A stretch of DNA of 64,000 bases from Agrobacterium cavarae (GTDB taxonomy: Bacteria > Pseudomonadota > Alphaproteobacteria > Rhizobiales > Rhizobiaceae), in assembly GCF_004310285.1 (NCBI RefSeq), contig NZ_SISF01000029.1:163412-227411 (forward strand), written 5' to 3'. This document shows, piece by piece, positions 60,709-64,000 of this stretch (position 1 is the stretch's first letter; each line of letters starts with the position of its first letter). The notes below the pieces were generated by a model. The model was not told where the DNA came from. It did not search any database and saw only the letters and a list, made by a program, of their open reading frames with translations. The position numbers were made by a program, and so were the translations under genes.

Positions 60709-61356
60709 TCAGAACTTAACTCCAAGGCCCGCGCGGATTGCATGTTGATCCATGTCTGAATCGGTCGTGCCGATCTCGAAGGCAAACGTCTCACTGCCGA
60801 AATCAGTGTAGCGGTACTCAATCCGACCAAAAACCATGTCCGTGATAAGGATATCTGCACCAACGCCAATGGTGTAACCGTTGAAGGTTTCCTTGGTTTT
60901 ATCCAAACCCATGACGTCCGTGTAGCTTCGTGCATAGGCCCAACCCGCTGTTCCATAGACGAGAACACCGTCGAATGCATGGCCGACACGGCCCCGGACA
61001 GATCCTTGCCAATCGAGACCGTAGGAATAGATTCCAAGGAGCGCGTTTCCGTCCCCCCAGTTTTTATCGAAATCAGCCTCAAGGCCCGCTACCCAGCCAT
61101 TGCCGAGATCACGATTATATCCAGCAAAGCCACCCAAGATGCTGCCGTTGAAATCAGCGGACATGTTGCCGTCACTGCCGCTGATAAAATCAGCTCGATT
61201 GTTCCAGGCGTAGCCACTCTGGATACCAGCGGTAAATCCTGTCCAGCTGTGTTCTTGGCCGATATCGGCCGCCGATGCTGCCGGAACTTGGAAGCAGGAG
61301 ACTGCGACCGTGAATGTCGTGAAGGCGATTATGAGTGTTAAAACAATCTTTTGCAT
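60709..61356 (-). CDS. Omp25/Omp31-like outer-membrane beta-barrel protein
   Basis: A 215-residue protein with a signal peptide (LTLIIAFTTFTVAVSCFQVPAASAA) and an eight-strand barrel pattern: WTGFTAGIQSGYAWNN, GSILGGFAGYNRDLGNGWVAGLEADF, GLDWQGSVRGRVGHAFDGVLVYGTAGWAYA, NGYTIGVGADILITDMVFGRIEYRYTDFG and the terminal HAIRAGLGVKF. The final Phe is the BAM recognition signal. It is the Rhizobiales Omp25/Omp31 porin-like family. It stands alone, convergent with the chemoreceptor gene. Confidence 0.9.
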   Translation of the reverse strand: MQKIVLTLIIAFTTFTVAVSCFQVPAASAADIGQEHSWTGFTAGIQSGYAWNNRADFISGSDGNMSADFNGSILGGFAGYNRDLGNGWVAGLEADFDKNWGDGNALLGIYSYGLDWQGSVRGRVGHAFDGVLVYGTAGWAYARSYTDVMGLDKTKETFNGYTIGVGADILITDMVFGRIEYRYTDFGSETFAFEIGTTDSDMDQHAIRAGLGVKF

Positions 61357-61658
61357 GGTGCCGAACTTTTTACGATCACTGTGGCCTTTACTGCCTTTTT
61401 CGTTTTAAACGTCAAGCCACGCGAATGATCGAAGTGTCAGGATGCTGCCGAATGTATTCGGATTTTCTGCGGTTGCTGCCCAATAGCCTAAGAGGGAATG
61501 CGCCGATCCATTTTCGCGCTTAACGTCAACAATCAGAAAATTAGTATTAAAGGTTGCGTACAGTCCTATTCGGGCGCATTGTGGATCGTCGGTAGCCTTC
61601 GCACGGGCGCTGCTGTTTTGAGGGTCGGATTCCCTCGCCCCAACCAAGGGAGGACATT
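61357..61658. other. Divergent intergenic region of about 300 bases
   Basis: It holds the promoters of the outer-membrane protein gene and of the small unknown genes to the right. No palindrome of note or short gene could be supported. Confidence 0.35.
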
Positions 61659-62081
61659 ATGTCTTCCGATCCAATCTCGAATGCCGTTTCTCCCCGTGAT
61701 ATGGTTGTCATTCAATCAGCGCTGGCGGCGGCTGGATATGACGCTTACCTCTTGAGAAGCGATTATCGTCAATATAACAGGGCTGCTTTTTTCGTGATGA
61801 ACATGTTCGTCGCTGGAGAAACCTCACCGAGCGTTCTATCCGCCCAACTTAAGCGGAACCTGGGAAAAGCGGTTCCCAACAACCCGGCATACCATACGTC
61901 GCTTGCCAAATACGCCATCCAGGGTTTGCCGGCTGGCATGAGGCATTTCGTTCGTACGCTCACGAAACTTCGATTGGCACCCATCGAGGCGGAGGAGCAG
62001 TCGTGGGAGAATGAGGGCGGTGCTATGGCCTATGTTCGTGCTGGAACGCCAGACCGTGGCTCGGGCTCTTCCCGGGCGTAG
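61659..62081 (+). CDS. Small protein of unknown function
   Basis: A 140-residue soluble protein with a good ribosome site (GGGAGGA, six bases before the ATG). It starts MSSDPISNAVSPRDMVVIQSALAAAGYDAY and contains ARFF-like and AAFFVMNMFVAGETSPSVLSAQLKRNLG segments, mostly helical by eye. I recognise no family. The next small gene begins 21 bases after its stop, suggesting an operon of two unknowns. Confidence 0.65.
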   Translation: MSSDPISNAVSPRDMVVIQSALAAAGYDAYLLRSDYRQYNRAAFFVMNMFVAGETSPSVLSAQLKRNLGKAVPNNPAYHTSLAKYAIQGLPAGMRHFVRTLTKLRLAPIEAEEQSWENEGGAMAYVRAGTPDRGSGSSRA

Positions 62082-62102
62082 TCATCAATAAGGGGATTGC
62101 CA

Positions 62103-62369
62103 GTGACAGAGAGAACGACCGTTCGCCTGATTACATTTCGACATCCATTCAACCTTGAAAGCCTGGTAGCGCCACTCGACGCTGGAACGTATCGCTTGGT
62201 TGTCGACGAAGAACTCATTGAAGGTCTCAGTTTTACGGCCTACAGGAAAGTCGCCACCCATCTTGAGATTCCAGCCATATCCGTTGAAGCTGTCAGGCGT
62301 CAGTCGTTGAAGGTTTCGTCCGACGAAATAGCCTCGGCTCTGCGTATTGATGATCCGGCGACCGAATGA
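62103..62369 (+). CDS. Small protein of unknown function
   Basis: An 88-residue protein with an alternating strand/helix appearance (TTVRLITFRHPFNLESLVAPLDAGTYRLVVDEELIEGLSFTAYR). I start at the GTG at 62103, with GGGG eight bases upstream; a TTG at 62097 is possible. It follows another small unknown closely and precedes the molybdenum hydroxylase genes on the same strand. No function can be assigned. Confidence 0.6.
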   Translation: MTERTTVRLITFRHPFNLESLVAPLDAGTYRLVVDEELIEGLSFTAYRKVATHLEIPAISVEAVRRQSLKVSSDEIASALRIDDPATE

Positions 62370-62636
62370 GGACCTCGTTCCTAGCTAGGGCGAGTTGACA
62401 ACCCATTGCGGCTCTTGCTGCGCATCTTTTTGATCCTGCACGTCATGGCCCGACGACAGCGGATGAGGCTTGAAAAGACTTGGATCGGGGCGCGAAAAAA
62501 TCCGTCAGCGAGCCTCCCCTGAAGAGCAGGTACTTTATTAAAACAATATCCAGATTGGAACTTTAACGTCGACAATGGCTTGTCCCGTTGGCTGCACCGA
62601 TTGCGGTGGGAGGCGCAACTTTGTTGTGCCGCAGAC

Positions 62637-63170
62637 ATGAAGGATAGAGCCTTGCACAGCACAACTGAAGTATCGTTCGAGGTCAACGGTAAAGCGGAAA
62701 GCTTGACACTCGATAACCGTACCACCCTCCTTGACGCTCTACGGGAGCACCTGCATCTCACCGGAACCAAAAAGGGATGCGACCATGGCCAGTGCGGTGC
62801 ATGCACTGTCATGGTCAATGGTCGTCGCATCAACGCCTGTCTGACGCTTGCGGTCATGCATGAAGGTGACGAAATCACCACCATCGAAGGTCTTGGTGAG
62901 CTGGACAATCTGCACCCGATGCAGGCGGCGTTCATCAAGCACGATGGTTTCCAGTGTGGCTATTGCACGCCGGGGCAGATCTGTTCCGCCGTCGCCGTTC
63001 TGGAAGAAATAAAAGCGAATATTCCAAGCCATGTGACAGGTGATCTGACAAAGCCTGCCGCGCTCTCTCCCTCAGAAGTACGCGAGCGCATGAGCGGAAA
63101 TCTCTGTCGGTGCGGCGCCTACTCCAACATTCTCGAGGCCATTGAAGATGTTGCGGGAGTAAGCGCATGA
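62637..63170 (+). CDS. [2Fe-2S] subunit of a molybdenum hydroxylase (PaoA/YagT-like)
   Basis: A protein of about 177 residues with both iron-sulfur domains of the xanthine oxidase family. The plant-type ferredoxin ligands are in [17 protein letters not shown] and the Cys of INACL; the helical domain ligands are GYCTPGQIC and [10 protein letters not shown]. It passes electrons from the molybdenum subunit to the FAD subunit. The start is uncertain because no good ribosome site precedes the ATG at 62637. The FAD subunit gene overlaps its stop by four bases. E. coli PaoABC is a periplasmic aldehyde oxidoreductase; a cytoplasmic aldehyde or purine oxidase is the alternative. Confidence 0.88.
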   Translation: MKDRALHSTTEVSFEVNGKAESLTLDNRTTLLDALREHLHLTGTKKGCDHGQCGACTVMVNGRRINACLTLAVMHEGDEITTIEGLGELDNLHPMQAAFIKHDGFQCGYCTPGQICSAVAVLEEIKANIPSHVTGDLTKPAALSPSEVRERMSGNLCRCGAYSNILEAIEDVAGVSA

Positions 63171-64000
63171 GAGAGTTTTCCTACGAGCGAGCCACGTCGA
63201 TCAAAGGCGCAGCGGAGGCTGCTGCTCAGCATGACGACGCAAAATTTATTGCCGGTGGCACCAATCTCCTGGACTTGATGAAGCTTGAAATCGAGCGGCC
63301 ATCCCACCTTATCGACGTCAATGGGCTCGGCCTCGACCAAGTGGAGGCAACATCCGAGGGTGGCTTGAGAATCGGTGCTCTCGTCAGAAACACCGATCTG
63401 GCTGCGGATGAAACGGTGCGTCGTGACTATCCACTCCTGTCACGCGCACTTGTAGCTGGTGCCTCTGGTCAGCTAAGAAACAAGGCGACGACGGCAGGCA
63501 ATCTTCTGCAGCGCACGCGCTGTCCCTACTTCTACGATCCCAACCAGGCGTGCAACAAGCGACAGCCGGGCAGTGGCTGTTCCGCTATCGGAGGATACAC
63601 CCGCCAGCTTGGCGTGATCGGAGTGAGCGAAGCCTGCATCGCCACGCATCCGAGCGACATGGCTGTTGCGCTGCGCGCTCTGGACGCAAAGGTCGAGACG
63701 GTTGCAGCGGATGGAACGGAGCGCTCGATACCACTTGGAGAATTCTATCGACTGCCGGGCGACACCCCACACATCGAAACGGAACTTCGTCCGGGCGAAC
63801 TCATCACCAGCGTTGTCTTACCCAAGCCTGAGGGCGGCAAGCAAATCTATCGCAAGGTGCGCGACCGAGCGTCCTACGCTTTCGCGCTCGTATCGGTCGC
63901 GGCTGTCATTAAGCCCGATGGCTCTGGAAAAGTTGCGGTCGGCGGTGTGGCTCACAAGCCATGGCGCGTCGAAGAGGCTGAAAGTGAACTGCCAAATGGT
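63167..64000 (+). CDS. FAD subunit of a molybdenum hydroxylase (PaoB/YagS-like), 5' part
   Basis: The gene runs off the right edge; 278 codons are visible and no stop occurs. FAD binds at [15 protein letters not shown] (about residues 27-41) and at [18 protein letters not shown]. The Cys residues of [22 protein letters not shown] and [12 protein letters not shown] match the extra [4Fe-4S] cluster site of PaoB/YagS, which ordinary xanthine dehydrogenase FAD subunits lack. The molybdenum subunit gene should follow outside the window. This favours a PaoABC-type aldehyde oxidase over a plain xanthine dehydrogenase. Confidence 0.88.
   Translation, partial: MREFSYERATSIKGAAEAAAQHDDAKFIAGGTNLLDLMKLEIERPSHLIDVNGLGLDQVEATSEGGLRIGALVRNTDLAADETVRRDYPLLSRALVAGASGQLRNKATTAGNLLQRTRCPYFYDPNQACNKRQPGSGCSAIGGYTRQLGVIGVSEACIATHPSDMAVALRALDAKVETVAADGTERSIPLGEFYRLPGDTPHIETELRPGELITSVVLPKPEGGKQIYRKVRDRASYAFALVSVAAVIKPDGSGKVAVGGVAHKPWRVEEAESELPNG

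Overview
The window looks like part of a secondary replicon (chromid, linear chromosome or megaplasmid) of a Rhizobiaceae bacterium close to Agrobacterium/Rhizobium. The reasons are the G+C-rich alphaproteobacterial coding style, the density of solute-binding-protein ABC transporters (five systems in 64 kb), ThuA/ThuB homologues, a y4iL-type catalase-like protein, a relative of the Agrobacterium COG3964 amidohydrolase, an Omp25/Omp31-type barrel, and an intergenic palindrome resembling those of rhizobial genomes. No rRNA, tRNA, insertion sequence, integrase or CRISPR array was seen. This is a catabolic and transport island, not a phage or mobile-element region. The assignment is inference from gene content.

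Region 1 (1-8947): a leftward peptide-type ABC operon (binding protein, two permeases, then a cytosine-deaminase-like amidohydrolase cut by the window edge) diverges from a rightward GntR regulator, gamma-glutamyltranspeptidase-like enzyme, second cytosine-deaminase-like amidohydrolase and M24 aminopeptidase-like enzyme. The intergenic space is packed with TATGCAAT-type repeats, probably the GntR operators.

Region 2 (8962-17709): a leftward operon pairs a purine/nucleoside-type (BMP) ABC transporter with an 8-oxoguanine-deaminase-like amidohydrolase and a split Rieske oxygenase. One protein carries the Rieske cluster, a second carries only the mononuclear-iron catalytic domain with its cluster-binding segment deleted, and a GST-like protein is encoded by an overlapping gene. 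This mirrors the caffeine N7-demethylase NdmC/NdmE logic, except that the Rieske domain is a stand-alone protein. It is the best candidate here for an undescribed system.

Region 3 (17833-28356): a DHA2 efflux pump beside a LysR regulator, a YdeP-type molybdopterin oxidoreductase with a catalase-like protein, RecQ, a Tat-lipoprotein L,D-transpeptidase, a conserved unknown and a protein with two protease-inhibitor (Inh/AprI) repeats.

Region 4 (28706-38096): a complete dipeptide-type ABC system with a COG3964 amidohydrolase, a RidA protein, a SelA-like PLP enzyme and an IclR regulator. The likely flow is uptake, deacylation, PLP-dependent elimination, then RidA removal of the reactive imine. 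A shared CATAATAACG element lies before both halves.

Region 5 (38207-49008): a small unknown, an exonuclease III, then FadR-type regulator, C-S lyase-like PLP enzyme and sugar-type ABC operon, then a DUF3829 protein and a GMC oxidoreductase. Region 6 (49086-56524): ThuA, ThuB and a ROK regulator diverge from a second sugar ABC operon. Region 7 (56852-64000): an atypical LuxR solo with a lux-box-like repeat, a soluble chemoreceptor, an Omp25-like barrel, two small unknowns and the start of a PaoABC-like molybdenum hydroxylase operon.
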